A stretch of DNA of 64,000 nt from positions 2,356,001 to 2,420,000 of the forward strand of contig NZ_CP041244.1 of the NCBI RefSeq assembly GCF_006547145.1. Direction: 5' to 3'. The DNA comes from Actinomadura sp. WMMA1423 (GTDB lineage: Bacteria; Actinomycetota; Actinomycetes; Streptosporangiales; Streptosporangiaceae). The notes beneath the pieces are model-generated. The model saw nothing but the letters and a program-made list of their open reading frames with translations. It was not told the DNA's origin and did not search any database. Shown piece after piece: positions 24,927 through 34,743 of this stretch (its first letter is position 1; each line of letters starts with the position of its first letter). A program made the translations under genes and the position numbers.

Positions 24927-26363
24927 TCAGGCCGTCGGGGAGACGGTCTCGTACCGGGCCAGTTCGCCCGCGAGGTCGGCGGGCACGCGGGCGTGCATGA
25001 CGGTGCCCTCGGCGACGTGCTCCTGCTTGAGCACCTCCCCGCGGTCGTGCACGCGGGCGACGAGGTCTCCGCGCTCGTAGGGCATGAGGACGTGCACCTC
25101 GCTCTCCAGGCCCGGCAGGTCGGCCTCGATCGCGGCGCGCAGCTCCTCGATGCCGAACCCGGTGCGGGCCGACACCACGACGCTGTGCGGCTCGCGGCGC
25201 CGCAGCCGCGCGACCGCGAGCTCGTCGGCGGCGTCCGCCTTGTTGATCACGATGATCTCGGGGATGCGGTCGGCGCCGATCTCCCGCAGCACCTCGCGGA
25301 CGGCGTCGATCTGCGACTCGGGGTCGGGGTCGGAGCCGTCGACGACGTGCAGGACCAGCCCGGCGTCGGTGACCTCCTCCAGCGTCGAGCGGAACGCCTC
25401 GACCAGCTGGTGCGGCAGGTGCCGGACGAAACCGACCGTGTCGGCCAGGGTGTAGGCGCGGCCGCCCGGCGTCTCGGCGCGCCGGACGGTGGGGTCGAGG
25501 GTGGCGAACAGCGCGTCCTCCACCAGCACCCCGGCGCCGGTGAGCCGGTTGAGCAGGGACGACTTGCCCGCGTTGGTGTAGCCGGCGATGGCGACGGCCG
25601 GCACCCGGTGGCGGCGCCGCTCGCCGCGCTTGGTGTCGCGCGACTTGGACATCTCGGCGATCTGCCGGCGCAGCTTGGCCATCCGGGTGCGGATCCGCCG
25701 CCGGTCCAGCTCGATCTTGGTCTCGCCGGGGCCGCGGCCGCCGATGCCGACGCCGCCCGCGGCGCGCCCGCCGACCTGCCGGGACAGGTTGCCGCCCCAG
25801 CCGCGCAGCCGCGGCAGCAGGTAGTCGAGCTGCGCGAGCTCGACCTGCGCCTTGCCCTCGCGGCTCTTGGCGTGCTGGGCGAAGATGTCCAGGATCAGCG
25901 CCGTCCGGTCGATCACCTTGACCTGGACGGTCTCCTCCAGGTGGCGCAGCTGGCTCGGGGCCAGCTCGCCGTCGCAGATGACGGTGTCCGCGCCGGTGGA
26001 GATCACGATGTCGCGCAGCTCCGCGGCCTTGCCGGAGCCGATGTAGGTCGCGGGGTCGGGGCGGGACCGGCGCTGGACGAGTCCTTCGAGCACCTGCGAG
26101 CCCGCGGTCTCGGCGAGCAGCGCCAGCTCGCGCAGGGAGTTCTCGGCCGCCTCGGCCGTCCCCTCGGTCCAGACGCCCACCAGGACGACCCGCTCCAGTC
26201 GCAGGGAGCGGTACTCGACCTCGGTCACGTCGGTCAGTTCGGTGGACAGTCCCGCGACGCGGCGCAGTGCCCGCCGGTCTTCGAGATCGAGCTCGCCCGT
26301 CAGGGGCTCGTACTCGAGCGCTTCCGGAGCCTGGGTCTGGTCTGCAGAGAAAGGTTCAGTCAT
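24927..26363 (-). CDS. hflX: GTPase HflX
   Basis: 478 residues from ATG 26363. The N-terminal HflX domain has SQVLEGLVQRRSRPDPATYI, GSGKAAELRD and the ERTALILDIFAQ-type block. The GTPase domain has G1 AIAGYTNAGKSSLLNRL, G3 ADTVGFVRHLP and G4 VINKADA. HflX splits stalled or heat-damaged 70S ribosomes. In many actinomycetes it is adjacent to dapF; here about 16 kb separate them. Confidence 0.95.
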   Translation of the reverse strand: MTEPFSADQTQAPEALEYEPLTGELDLEDRRALRRVAGLSTELTDVTEVEYRSLRLERVVLVGVWTEGTAEAAENSLRELALLAETAGSQVLEGLVQRRSRPDPATYIGSGKAAELRDIVISTGADTVICDGELAPSQLRHLEETVQVKVIDRTALILDIFAQHAKSREGKAQVELAQLDYLLPRLRGWGGNLSRQVGGRAAGGVGIGGRGPGETKIELDRRRIRTRMAKLRRQIAEMSKSRDTKRGERRRHRVPAVAIAGYTNAGKSSLLNRLTGAGVLVEDALFATLDPTVRRAETPGGRAYTLADTVGFVRHLPHQLVEAFRSTLEEVTDAGLVLHVVDGSDPDPESQIDAVREVLREIGADRIPEIIVINKADAADELAVARLRRREPHSVVVSARTGFGIEELRAAIEADLPGLESEVHVLMPYERGDLVARVHDRGEVLKQEHVAEGTVMHARVPADLAGELARYETVSPTA

Positions 26364-26557
26364 ATGTCCTCGTAGAACGCCGCTTCGCGGCCGTATCTTC
26401 CCCCGGATCGTCTCACGCACCCTCCCCGGCGGTCACCTGGTTATGGCCCGGTTTCCACTTGGGTTGACGGAAGCGCGCGCGGGGAGGTCTGCAGGGAACC
26501 CCGCTTTGACCGGTCTCCGGACCGCCGAGTACCGTTCTCCACGTAACAGAAGTCGAA

Positions 26558-26572
26558 TTTCGCTATACGAAA
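26558..26572. promoter_or_regulatory. Candidate operator TTTCG-N5-CGAAA upstream of aceB
   Basis: The inverted repeat TTTCG-ctata-CGAAA ends 9 nt before the aceB ATG and overlaps the likely ribosome-binding region. IclR-type regulators bind sites of this general shape, but no regulator gene is present in the window. Inference. Confidence 0.5.
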
Positions 26573-26581
26573 GGGCAGCAG

Positions 26582-28189
26582 ATGGCTGGACTGGAAGGCA
26601 TCGAGGTCACCGGACCCCTCGGCGAGCGGTACGAGGAGATCCTGACCCCCGAGGCGCTCGGCCTGCTCGCCGCCCTGCAGCGCGAGTTCGGCACCCGCCG
26701 CAAGGAGCTGCTGGAGGCCCGCGCCGAGCGCCAGCGCAAGCTGTCCGCGGGCGGGACCCTGGACTTCCTGCCCGAGACCGCCGGGGTCCGCGGCGACGAC
26801 TCCTGGCGCGTCGCCCAGCCCGCGCCCGGCCTGGAGGACCGCCGCGTCGAGATCACCGGTCCGACCGACCGCAAGATGACGATCAACGCGCTGAACTCGG
26901 GCGCGAAGGTGTGGCTGGCCGACTTCGAGGACGCCAACACCCCGCTGTGGAACAACATGGTCGAGGGGCAGCTCAACCTGCGGGACGCCCTCGACCGCAC
27001 CATCGACTTCACCGACCCCAAGAGCGGCAAGTCCTACGCGCTGAAGGACGACGGGGAGCTCGCGACGATCGTCGTCCGGCCGCGCGGCTGGCACATGGAG
27101 GAGAAGCACCTCCTCGTCGACGGCGAGCCCATGTCCGGGTCGCTGTTCGACTTCGGCCTCTACTTCTTCCACAGCGCCCGCAGGCAGCTGGCCAAGGGCA
27201 AGGGCCCCTACTTCTACCTGCCGAAGATGGAGAGCCACCTCGAGGCGCGGCTCTGGAACGACGCGTTCAACCTCGCCCAGGACGCCCTGGAGATCCCGCG
27301 CGGCACCATCCGCGCCACCGTGCTGATCGAGACGATCCCCGCCGCGTTCGAGATGGAGGAGATCCTCTACGAGCTGCGCGACCACTCCGCCGGCCTGAAC
27401 GCGGGCCGCTGGGACTACCTCTTCTCGGTGATCAAGAAGTTCCGGGACCGGGGCGCCGACTTCGTGCTGCCCGAGCGCAACGCGATCACGATGACCGCGC
27501 CGTTCATGCGGGCCTACACCGAGCTGCTCGTCCGGACGTGCCACAAGCGCGGCGCGCACGCGATCGGCGGCATGGCGGCGTTCATCCCGTCCCGCCGCGA
27601 CGAGGAGGTCAACCGGGTCGCGCTGGAGAAGGTCCGCGCCGACAAGACCCGCGAGTCCGGGGACGGCTTCGACGGCTCCTGGGTCGCCCACCCCGACCTC
27701 GTCCCGGTCTGCCGCGAGGTGTTCGACGGCGTGCTCGGCGACAAGCCGAACCAGCGCGACCGGCTCCGCGAGGACGTGCACGTCTCGGCCGCCGACCTGC
27801 TCAACGTCAAGGCCACCCCCGGCGAGATCACCGAGGCGGGCCTGCGCAACAACATCGACGTGGCGCTGCGCTACCTCGCCACCTGGCTGGACGGGGCCGG
27901 CGCGGTCGCGATCCACAACCTGATGGAGGACGCCGCCACCGCGGAGATCTCCCGGTCCCAGGTGTGGCAGTGGATCTACAACGGGGTCGCCACCGCCGAG
28001 GGCCAGAAGATCACCAAGGAGTGGGTCGAGCAGCTCCTGGACGAGGAGCTCGCCAGGATCCGCGAGGAGCTGGGCCAGGCCTACAACGAGCCCCGCTACA
28101 ACCAGGCCGTGGAGCTCTTCAAGGAGGTCACGCTGGCCGACGAGTACTCCGAGTTCCTCACCACCCCGGCCTACCAGCAGTTCCCGTAA
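26582..28189 (+). CDS. aceB: Malate synthase A
   Basis: 535 residues, the normal length for the A isoform. It condenses glyoxylate with acetyl-CoA to malate. Family blocks include [59 protein letters not shown] (substrate-binding region), [17 protein letters not shown] [17 protein letters not shown] and [15 protein letters not shown] 26582 follows AAAGGGCAGCAG. The next genes, glcDEF, make glyoxylate from glycolate, so the enzyme here probably serves glycolate use as well as, or instead of, the glyoxylate shunt. No aceA is in the window. Confidence 0.96.
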   Translation: MAGLEGIEVTGPLGERYEEILTPEALGLLAALQREFGTRRKELLEARAERQRKLSAGGTLDFLPETAGVRGDDSWRVAQPAPGLEDRRVEITGPTDRKMTINALNSGAKVWLADFEDANTPLWNNMVEGQLNLRDALDRTIDFTDPKSGKSYALKDDGELATIVVRPRGWHMEEKHLLVDGEPMSGSLFDFGLYFFHSARRQLAKGKGPYFYLPKMESHLEARLWNDAFNLAQDALEIPRGTIRATVLIETIPAAFEMEEILYELRDHSAGLNAGRWDYLFSVIKKFRDRGADFVLPERNAITMTAPFMRAYTELLVRTCHKRGAHAIGGMAAFIPSRRDEEVNRVALEKVRADKTRESGDGFDGSWVAHPDLVPVCREVFDGVLGDKPNQRDRLREDVHVSAADLLNVKATPGEITEAGLRNNIDVALRYLATWLDGAGAVAIHNLMEDAATAEISRSQVWQWIYNGVATAEGQKITKEWVEQLLDEELARIREELGQAYNEPRYNQAVELFKEVTLADEYSEFLTTPAYQQFP

Positions 28190-28208
28190 GGGGGCAGGGC
28201 TCGGGCGG

Positions 28209-28246
28209 CGCGGTCCGTCCGGGAGGGGGTTCCCGGACGGACCGCG
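28209..28246 (+). terminator. Hairpin between aceB and glcD (terminator or attenuator)
   Basis: A perfect 16-bp stem (28209-28224 with 28231-28246) and a 6-nt loop, 20 nt after the aceB stop and 50 nt before glcD. No U tract follows, so partial read-through into glcDEF is possible. Confidence 0.65.
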
Positions 28247-28295
28247 GATCTTGCGACGGGTCGGCGGGCGGGGGATCGTGGAGAGGATGGAGACC

Positions 28296-29735
28296 ATGCT
28301 CACGGCGCTCGGGCCCCGGCTGGAGGCCCTGCTCGGCGCCGACCGGGTCATCACCGATCCGGTGCGGCTGCGCACCTACGAGTGCGACGGCCTCACCAAC
28401 CACCGGTCGACGCCCGGCGTCGTCGTGCTGCCCGACACGGCCGAGCAGGTCGCCGCGATCGTGCGGGAGTGCGCCGCCGCCGGGGTCCCCTACGTCGCGC
28501 GCGGGTCGGGGACCGGCCTGTCGGGCGGCGCGCTCCCCCGCGCGGACGGCGTGCTGATCGTCACGTCACGGATGAACCGGATCCTGGAGATCGACATCCC
28601 GGGGCAGCGGGCCGTGGTGGAGCCCGGCGTGATCAACCTGGACGTCACGCGGGCCGTGCGCCCGTACGGGTACTACTTCGCGCCCGACCCCTCCAGCCAG
28701 CAGATCTGCTCGGTGGGCGGGAACGTCGCGGAGAACTCCGGCGGCGCGCACTGCCTGAAGTACGGGTTCACCGCGCACCACGTGCTGTCCTGCGAGGTCG
28801 TCACCCCCGACGGGGAGCTGGTCGAGCTCGCGGCGGACGGGCCCGGCTACGACCTGCTCGGCGTGTTCGTCGGGGCGGAGGGCACGCTCGGCATCACCAC
28901 CAAGATCACGGTGCGGCTGACGCGGGTCCCCGAGACCGTGGAGACGCTGCTGGCCGCGTTCGGGTCGATCGAGGCGGGCGGCACGGCGGTGTCGGCGATC
29001 ATCGGCGCGGGGGTCGTCCCGGCGGCGATCGAGATGATGGACGCCCTGGCGATCGAGGCGGCCGAGGCGGCGGTGCGCTGCGAGTACCCGCCGGGCGCGG
29101 GCGCGGTGCTGATCGTGGAGCTGGACGGCCCGCGGGCGGAGGTCGCCGCCCAGTTCACCGAGGTGGAGCGGCTGTGCCGGGGCGCCGGGGCGTTCGAGAT
29201 CCGCATCGCCGCCGACGACGCGCAGCGGGCGCTGATCTGGAAGGGGCGCAAGTCGGCGTTCGCGGCCGTGGGCCGGATCAGCCCGGCCTACCTCGTCCAG
29301 GACGGCGTCATCCCGAGGACGGTGCTCCCCGACGTCCTGGCCCGCATCGACGCCCTGTCGGCCGAGTCGGGCGTGCGGGTCGCGAACGTGTTCCACGCGG
29401 GCGACGGCAACCTGCATCCGCTGGTGCTGTTCGACGACGCCGAACCGGGCGCCGAGCAGCGCGCCGAGGAGGTGTCGGGAGCGATCCTCGACCTGTGCAT
29501 CGAGCACGGCGGCTCCATCACGGGCGAGCACGGCGTCGGGGTGGACAAGGCCCGCTACATGCCGCGCATGTTCACCGACGCCGACCTGGACACGATGCAG
29601 ATGGTCCGCTGCGGCTTCGATCCGGCGGGGCTGTGCAACCCGGGCAAGGTCTTCCCCACGCCGCGGCTGTGCGGCGAGGTGCCCGGCAAGCGCAAGGGCC
29701 CGCACCCCTACGAGGGAAAGGCGGACATCTTCTGA
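28296..29735 (+). CDS. glcD: Glycolate oxidase subunit GlcD (FAD-linked)
   Basis: 479 residues from ATG 28296, chosen because GGAGAGG ends 9 nt before it; ATG 28287 and GTG 28278 are in frame. The FAD-binding (PCMH) domain has VPYVARGSGTGLSGGALPRA, QQICSVGGNVAENSGGAHCL and VGAEGTLGITTKITVRL. The C-terminal FAD-oxidase domain ends with HAGDGNLHPLVLFD and SITGEHGVGVDKARYMPRMF. It oxidises glycolate (or D-lactate-like 2-hydroxyacids) in complex with GlcE and GlcF. Confidence 0.94.
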   Translation: MLTALGPRLEALLGADRVITDPVRLRTYECDGLTNHRSTPGVVVLPDTAEQVAAIVRECAAAGVPYVARGSGTGLSGGALPRADGVLIVTSRMNRILEIDIPGQRAVVEPGVINLDVTRAVRPYGYYFAPDPSSQQICSVGGNVAENSGGAHCLKYGFTAHHVLSCEVVTPDGELVELAADGPGYDLLGVFVGAEGTLGITTKITVRLTRVPETVETLLAAFGSIEAGGTAVSAIIGAGVVPAAIEMMDALAIEAAEAAVRCEYPPGAGAVLIVELDGPRAEVAAQFTEVERLCRGAGAFEIRIAADDAQRALIWKGRKSAFAAVGRISPAYLVQDGVIPRTVLPDVLARIDALSAESGVRVANVFHAGDGNLHPLVLFDDAEPGAEQRAEEVSGAILDLCIEHGGSITGEHGVGVDKARYMPRMFTDADLDTMQMVRCGFDPAGLCNPGKVFPTPRLCGEVPGKRKGPHPYEGKADIF

Positions 29736-30931
29736 TGCTGCCCCTGGACGCCTTGGCGAAGGTCTGCGGTGACGTCCGGCCCGGTGAGCCCGCGGAGGGC
29801 GTGCTCGGCGTGGAGCCCGCGTTCGTCGCGGCGCCGAAGAACCTGACCGAGGCCGCCGACGTGATGCGCGTGGCCGCCGAGAAGGGGCTGGCCGTCGTCC
29901 CGCGCGGGGCCGAGACCCGGCTGGACTGGGGCGAGCCCCCGCAGCGCTGCGACCTGCTCATCGACAGCCACCGGCTCGGCAGGCTCGTCGAGCACACGGC
30001 CGGGGACCTCGTGGCCAAGGCGGAGGCCGGGCTCGCGATGGACGGGTTCGCCGAGAGGCTGGCCGAGCGCGGGCAGCGGCTCGCGCTCGACGTGCCGCTG
30101 CCGGGTTCCACCGTGGGCGGGACGATCGCCGCGGGCGCGGCCGGCCCGCTGCGCACCCTGTACGGGACGCCCAGGAACCTGGTCATCGGGCTCACGGTGG
30201 TCCGTGCGGACGGGCAGGTCGCGAAGTCCGGCGGCAAGGTCGTCAAGAACGTCGCCGGGTACGACCTCGGACGGCTCTTCTGCGGCTCCTACGGGACGCT
30301 GGGCCTGATCGTGGAGGCCACGTTCCGCCTGCACCCGGTCCCGGCCGCGACCGCCTACGTGACGTGTGCCGTGGACGGGGCCGAGGACGCGCACGACGCG
30401 GTCCAGACCGTCCTCCACTCCCCTGTCGCGCCGAGCGCGCTCGAATACATCAGCCCAGGGACGGTCGCGGTCTTCCTGGAAGGCGTTCCCGACGGTGTCG
30501 CCGCGCGCGCTGGGCAGACCGCAGAACTCCTTGGAGAGAAAGCCGAGATCTCCGACACCGCGCCGGACGGCTGGGGCCTGTACCCGGACGGCACCACCCT
30601 CGTCGACATGGGCGCCCCGCCCCCCTCGCTCCGCGACGTCATCACCGTGCTCGGCCCAGGGGCCGCCGCCACCTGGAGCGGCAGCGGGCAGGGCCACGTA
30701 GGCCTTCCCGCGGAGTTCGGCCCTAACGAGGTGGCCGATGTCCTCGGACGTCTACGGGACGTGCTGAGGAGGCACAACGGTCACGCCGTCGTCCGCTACG
30801 CGCCGCAAGAGGTGCGCAGCGAGATCGATCTGTGGGGGCCGGTTCCGGCGCTGGCGCTGATGCGGCGCGTGAAGGACCAGTTCGACCCGGATCACCGGCT
30901 GTCCCCCGGCCGCTTCGTGGGAGGAATCTGA
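29735..30931 (+). CDS. glcE: Glycolate oxidase FAD-binding subunit GlcE
   Basis: 398 residues. The ATG overlaps the glcD stop by one base (TGATG), so translation is coupled. A FAD-binding PCMH domain occupies the N-terminal half: VVPRGAETRLDWGEPP, PGSTVGGTIAAGAAGPLRT, GGKVVKNVAGYDLGRLFCG and GTLGLIVEATFRLHP. The C-terminal third is the GlcE-type extension ending RRVKDQFDPDHRLSPGRFVG. The gene order glcD-glcE-glcF is the standard one. Confidence 0.93.
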   Translation: MLPLDALAKVCGDVRPGEPAEGVLGVEPAFVAAPKNLTEAADVMRVAAEKGLAVVPRGAETRLDWGEPPQRCDLLIDSHRLGRLVEHTAGDLVAKAEAGLAMDGFAERLAERGQRLALDVPLPGSTVGGTIAAGAAGPLRTLYGTPRNLVIGLTVVRADGQVAKSGGKVVKNVAGYDLGRLFCGSYGTLGLIVEATFRLHPVPAATAYVTCAVDGAEDAHDAVQTVLHSPVAPSALEYISPGTVAVFLEGVPDGVAARAGQTAELLGEKAEISDTAPDGWGLYPDGTTLVDMGAPPPSLRDVITVLGPGAAATWSGSGQGHVGLPAEFGPNEVADVLGRLRDVLRRHNGHAVVRYAPQEVRSEIDLWGPVPALALMRRVKDQFDPDHRLSPGRFVGGI

Positions 30932-32217
30932 TGAGCGCCCAGGACGACCTCCCGAACCTGCTCAACGACTGCGTGCACTGCGGGTTCTGCCTTCCCACGT
31001 GCCCGACGTACGTGCTGTGGGGCGAGGAGATGGACTCGCCCCGGGGCCGCATCCATCTGATGCAGCAGCACGAGGACGGCGAGCCGCTCAGCGGGCCGAT
31101 GGTCGAGCATTTCGACCGCTGCCTCGGGTGCATGGCGTGCGTGACGTCCTGCCCGTCCGGCGTGCAGTACGACCGCCTCATCGAGATGACCCGGGCCGAA
31201 GTCGAGCGTGAGCACCCCCGTCCAGTGAAGGAGCGCGTCATACGGGAGATGGTCTTCCAGCTGTTCCCGTACAAGCGGAGACTCCGCGCCCTGCGCGGGC
31301 CCCTCCGCGCCTACCAGAAGTCGGGCCTGGAACGGCTCGTGCGGCGCAGCGGCGTCCTGGAACGCGTCTCGCCGTCCCTCGCCGCCATGGAACGGCTCGC
31401 CCCGCCCCTCGGCAGGACGCCCAGGCTGCCCGAGCGGGTCGCCGCGCGCGGCGAGCGCCGCGCCACGGTCGGGATGCTGACCGGATGCGTCCAGGGCGAG
31501 TTCTTCCCGGAGGTCAACGCCGCCACGGCCAGGGTCCTGGCGATGGAGGGCTGCGATGTCGTCATCCCCAAGGGCCAGGGGTGCTGCGGCGCGCTCTCCC
31601 TGCACTCCGGACGCGAGGACGAGGCGCGCGCCTTCGCCCGGCGGACGGTCGAGACCTTTGAGGCCGTCGACGTGATCGTGGTGAACTCCGCGGGCTGCGG
31701 ATCGGCGATGAAGGAGTACCGGGCCCTGCTCGCCGACGACCCGCGGTGGTCCGGGCGGGCCGAGGCGCTCTCGGCCAGGACCCGCGACCTCGCCGAGTAC
31801 CTGGTGGAACTCGGGCCCCGCGCGGAACGCAGGCCACTTCCGGTCACGGTGGCCTACCACGACGCGTGCCACCTCGCCCACGCGCAGGGCGTGCGTAGCC
31901 AGCCCCGCGAACTGCTCGCCGCGATCCCCAAGCTGACCGTCCGGGAGATCGCCGAACCCGACGTCTGCTGCGGTTCCGCCGGGACCTATAACCTGTTCCA
32001 GCCGGAGGCCGCCGGAGAACTCGGCGACCGGAAGGCGGTGAACGTCGACGCCACCGGAGCCGAACTGCTCGTCGCCGCCAACCCCGGCTGCTCGATGCAG
32101 ATCGCCACCGCGCTGCGCGGGCGCGGCGCCGCCATCGCCGTCGCGCATACCGCGCAGGTGCTGGACGCCTCCCTGCGGGGACTCGGCCGCGACGCCCTCA
32201 CGGCGCGCGGTTCGTAA
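30931..32217 (+). CDS. glcF: Glycolate oxidase iron-sulfur subunit GlcF
   Basis: 428 residues. ATG 30931 overlaps the glcE stop by one base and follows GGGAGGAA. Two 4Fe-4S motifs are clear: CVHCGFCLPTCPTY and CLGCMACVTSCPSG. Two CCG domains follow (GCCGALSLHSGREDEARAF and VCCGSAGTYNLF) with HDACHLAHAQG. It passes electrons from the flavin subunits to the membrane quinone pool. Confidence 0.95.
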   Translation: MSAQDDLPNLLNDCVHCGFCLPTCPTYVLWGEEMDSPRGRIHLMQQHEDGEPLSGPMVEHFDRCLGCMACVTSCPSGVQYDRLIEMTRAEVEREHPRPVKERVIREMVFQLFPYKRRLRALRGPLRAYQKSGLERLVRRSGVLERVSPSLAAMERLAPPLGRTPRLPERVAARGERRATVGMLTGCVQGEFFPEVNAATARVLAMEGCDVVIPKGQGCCGALSLHSGREDEARAFARRTVETFEAVDVIVVNSAGCGSAMKEYRALLADDPRWSGRAEALSARTRDLAEYLVELGPRAERRPLPVTVAYHDACHLAHAQGVRSQPRELLAAIPKLTVREIAEPDVCCGSAGTYNLFQPEAAGELGDRKAVNVDATGAELLVAANPGCSMQIATALRGRGAAIAVAHTAQVLDASLRGLGRDALTARGS

Positions 32218-32321
32218 CCCGCAGACCGGGACCGCCGCCGATCCGGCCGTCCGGTATCGTGACCTGCCCGCCGTGAGCAGGGACACGCCGACCGAGCCGG
32301 AGAGGGCCCGAGGGAGCGAAC

Positions 32322-33038
32322 ATGGCCAACACCCGCCAGCCGTACCGCTCGCACCGCCGCAGGAAGAAGAGCCAGGCAGGAAGGCTCGGCCTCGCGGGGG
32401 CCGTCACCGGCGCCCTGGGGATCGCCGCGGTGGCCGGCGTGATCGTGTATGTGCGGCCCGGCACGGGCGAGCGCGGGGCCTCCGCACCGCCCAGCCTCGC
32501 CGGCCAGGGCGACGGCGGGGCCGGCCCGTCCGTGCCCGCCCCGAAGGCCGGCCCGCCGCTCGGCTTCACGACCCCCGAGGGCTACGGCTACAACCTCGCC
32601 GCCGTCATGGCGGGGACGTCCCGGCAGCCGCTCGGCGCCACGCAGGCCCCGCCGTCCGGGACGACCTACGCCTACGCCGACTACGTCCTCACCAACAGCC
32701 AGCGGCGGCCCGTCCTGCTGGACTTCCCCGCCGACCTGTTCATGCCGAAGTCGCAGGTCCCCTCGTCGGCGCAGGAGCGGTGCATGCCGCAGGCGGGCAT
32801 CCCCGACGACATGTGCACGCTCCCCAACCACAGCAAGATCACCGCCAGGGTCGCCGGGGCGAAGGCGCCGGTCGAGGACGGCGGCGACACGATGATGCCG
32901 GCGGGCGCCTCCTACGTGGTCCGCATCGCCTCCGACCTGCCGGTCGAGGACGGGCTCTCCGCGGACGACCTGCGCCTGTACGTGTGGAACGCCCGCTACA
33001 CCAGCGACCGCAAGGGCATCGAGCTCGCCTTCCCCTGA
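32322..33038 (+). CDS. Membrane-anchored or secreted protein of unknown function
   Basis: 238 residues. A very basic N-terminus (SHRRRKKS) precedes one hydrophobic helix at about 21-43 (RLGLAGAVTGALGIAAVAGV), so the protein is probably anchored and exported. A Pro/Ala/Gly linker (45-80) leads to an extracellular domain with YGYNLAAVMAGTSRQPLGAT, VLTNSQRRPVLLDFPADLFM and two Cys (ERCMPQAG, DDMCTLPN). It looks like a beta-sandwich of the DUF4352 kind, but I am not sure. It converges on the ABC operon. Confidence 0.75.
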   Translation: MANTRQPYRSHRRRKKSQAGRLGLAGAVTGALGIAAVAGVIVYVRPGTGERGASAPPSLAGQGDGGAGPSVPAPKAGPPLGFTTPEGYGYNLAAVMAGTSRQPLGATQAPPSGTTYAYADYVLTNSQRRPVLLDFPADLFMPKSQVPSSAQERCMPQAGIPDDMCTLPNHSKITARVAGAKAPVEDGGDTMMPAGASYVVRIASDLPVEDGLSADDLRLYVWNARYTSDRKGIELAFP

Positions 33039-33072
33039 CCCGACCGATCCGAGAGCCCCACGGGCCCGCGCT

Positions 33073-34743
33073 TCACCGGGTGAAGCCGATGTCTTGATAC
33101 ACGGGGTCCAGGAAGCCGCCGGCACCGACGTTGGCGAGGCCCGCGCGCACGGCGACGATCTGGGGGCGCTGGTACAGCGGCAGGACCGACGCTTGGCGCC
33201 AGATGAGCCGGTCCGCCCTGTTCACCAGGGAGTGGACCCTGTCCGGCTCGACCTCCGCGATGGCCTGGTCGATCACGGCGTCGATGGCGGCACTCCCGAT
33301 CCTGGAGTAGTTCTGCTGGACGTTGCCTCCGCGCGGCCGCGCGAACACCGCTTTCATCTCCGAGGCGGGGAACGAGGTGCCGAGCCAGGAGAACGGGACG
33401 ATGTCCATGTTCCCCGGCGTGACGTACCGCTCGAAGACGTCGTCGGCGGGGACGGCCTGGATGTCCACCCGGACGCCCACGCGTTCGAGCAGTGCGCGTG
33501 TCAGCTCCCCCTCCCGCCTGCTGATGGGGACCCCCGACGGCACCACGAACCGCAGCGCGAGCGTGCGGCCCGCCTTGGCGCGGTACCTGCCGTGCGGTCT
33601 CCAGCCCGCCTCGTCCAGGAGCTGCCGGGCCCGCGCGGGGTCGTACGCGCCGAGTTCACCGGAATTGTCCTGGTAGCCGGCCTGGGTACCGACGTAGAAG
33701 TGGTTGCCGAGCGGCTGGACCGGCACGCCGAGGCCGGACAGGTCCGACCGCGCGATGGCGCGCCGGTCGATGCCGAGCATCACGGCCCGCCGCACCCGTG
33801 CGTCGGACAGGACGGGTCCGGCGGCGTTGAGGGTGAAGTTCCGCCAGTCCGGCCCGCCCGCCCTCCGGACGGTGGCGCCGGGGACGCGCCGGACGCGTTC
33901 CAGTGCGTCCGCGTCGAGGCCGACGTCCATCAGGTCGATCTCGCTGCTGGCGAACGCGCCGGGCATCGCGCTGGTGGCCATGGCGCGGTAAACGATCCGG
34001 TCGAGTTTCGCAGGCGCGCCCCACCACGCCGGGTCCCGCACCAGAGTGAGCGTCTTGGCCGTGCGGTCGATCCCCTGGAACCTGAACGGCCCGGCCGTGA
34101 CGGGTATGCGGTCCGCCCATGCGGTGTTGAACGCGCGTGGGTCGGAGTAGGCGGCGGCCGGATACAGGGGGCTGAACAGGCCGCGCCAGTCCGCGTACCT
34201 ATGGGCGAACGTCACCTCGACCACGTGCTCGTCGGAGCCGCGTTCGACCCGCTGGATCTGCTGGTAACCGGTGACGGCCGAGACCTCGTACCGGGGGTCG
34301 CGTCCAGACAGGGCATGGGCCTGCGCCCGGAAATCGGCGTATCCGATAGGTCTCCCATCCGACCACTGGGCGCGCGGGTTGAGCCTGTAGGTGACGGTCT
34401 GGCCGTGACGGGTCCGCTTCAGGGCGGCCGATTCCAGATACTCCGGAACAGGACGCGGGACGGCCTTCTCGTCCAAGCGCATCAGATACGGCATGACACC
34501 CTGGAGGACGTGCTCGACCGCGCCCTTGGCGCCGTTGACGTGGCCCGAGTTCCACTGGGACGGGAACTCGGGCAGCGGCCAGCGGAGCGTCCCGCCGTTC
34601 GCGACACGGTCGCGCGGGGTCGGATTCATGTCCGCCGCCGGCAGCCGCCCGGACGCGCTCGACGCAGGCCCTTCGGGGGCCGTGCACCCGGCACCGGCCA
34701 AGAGCGCGGTCCCGAGGAGGACCGCGGCCAGGACGCGCCTCAT
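33073..34743 (-). CDS. Peptide/nickel-type ABC transporter substrate-binding lipoprotein
   Basis: 556 residues from ATG 34743, which overlaps the ATPase stop (ATGA). The signal peptide ends in a lipobox, LAGAGC, with Cys20. The rest is an SBP_bac_5 fold: NGGTLRWPLPEFPSQWNSGH, WSDGRPIGYADFRAQAHAL and VRRAVMLGIDRRAIARSDL. It binds the substrate (peptide, opine or similar; not predictable) outside the membrane. It is the last gene of the importer operon. Confidence 0.9.
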   Translation of the reverse strand: MRRVLAAVLLGTALLAGAGCTAPEGPASSASGRLPAADMNPTPRDRVANGGTLRWPLPEFPSQWNSGHVNGAKGAVEHVLQGVMPYLMRLDEKAVPRPVPEYLESAALKRTRHGQTVTYRLNPRAQWSDGRPIGYADFRAQAHALSGRDPRYEVSAVTGYQQIQRVERGSDEHVVEVTFAHRYADWRGLFSPLYPAAAYSDPRAFNTAWADRIPVTAGPFRFQGIDRTAKTLTLVRDPAWWGAPAKLDRIVYRAMATSAMPGAFASSEIDLMDVGLDADALERVRRVPGATVRRAGGPDWRNFTLNAAGPVLSDARVRRAVMLGIDRRAIARSDLSGLGVPVQPLGNHFYVGTQAGYQDNSGELGAYDPARARQLLDEAGWRPHGRYRAKAGRTLALRFVVPSGVPISRREGELTRALLERVGVRVDIQAVPADDVFERYVTPGNMDIVPFSWLGTSFPASEMKAVFARPRGGNVQQNYSRIGSAAIDAVIDQAIAEVEPDRVHSLVNRADRLIWRQASVLPLYQRPQIVAVRAGLANVGAGGFLDPVYQDIGFTR

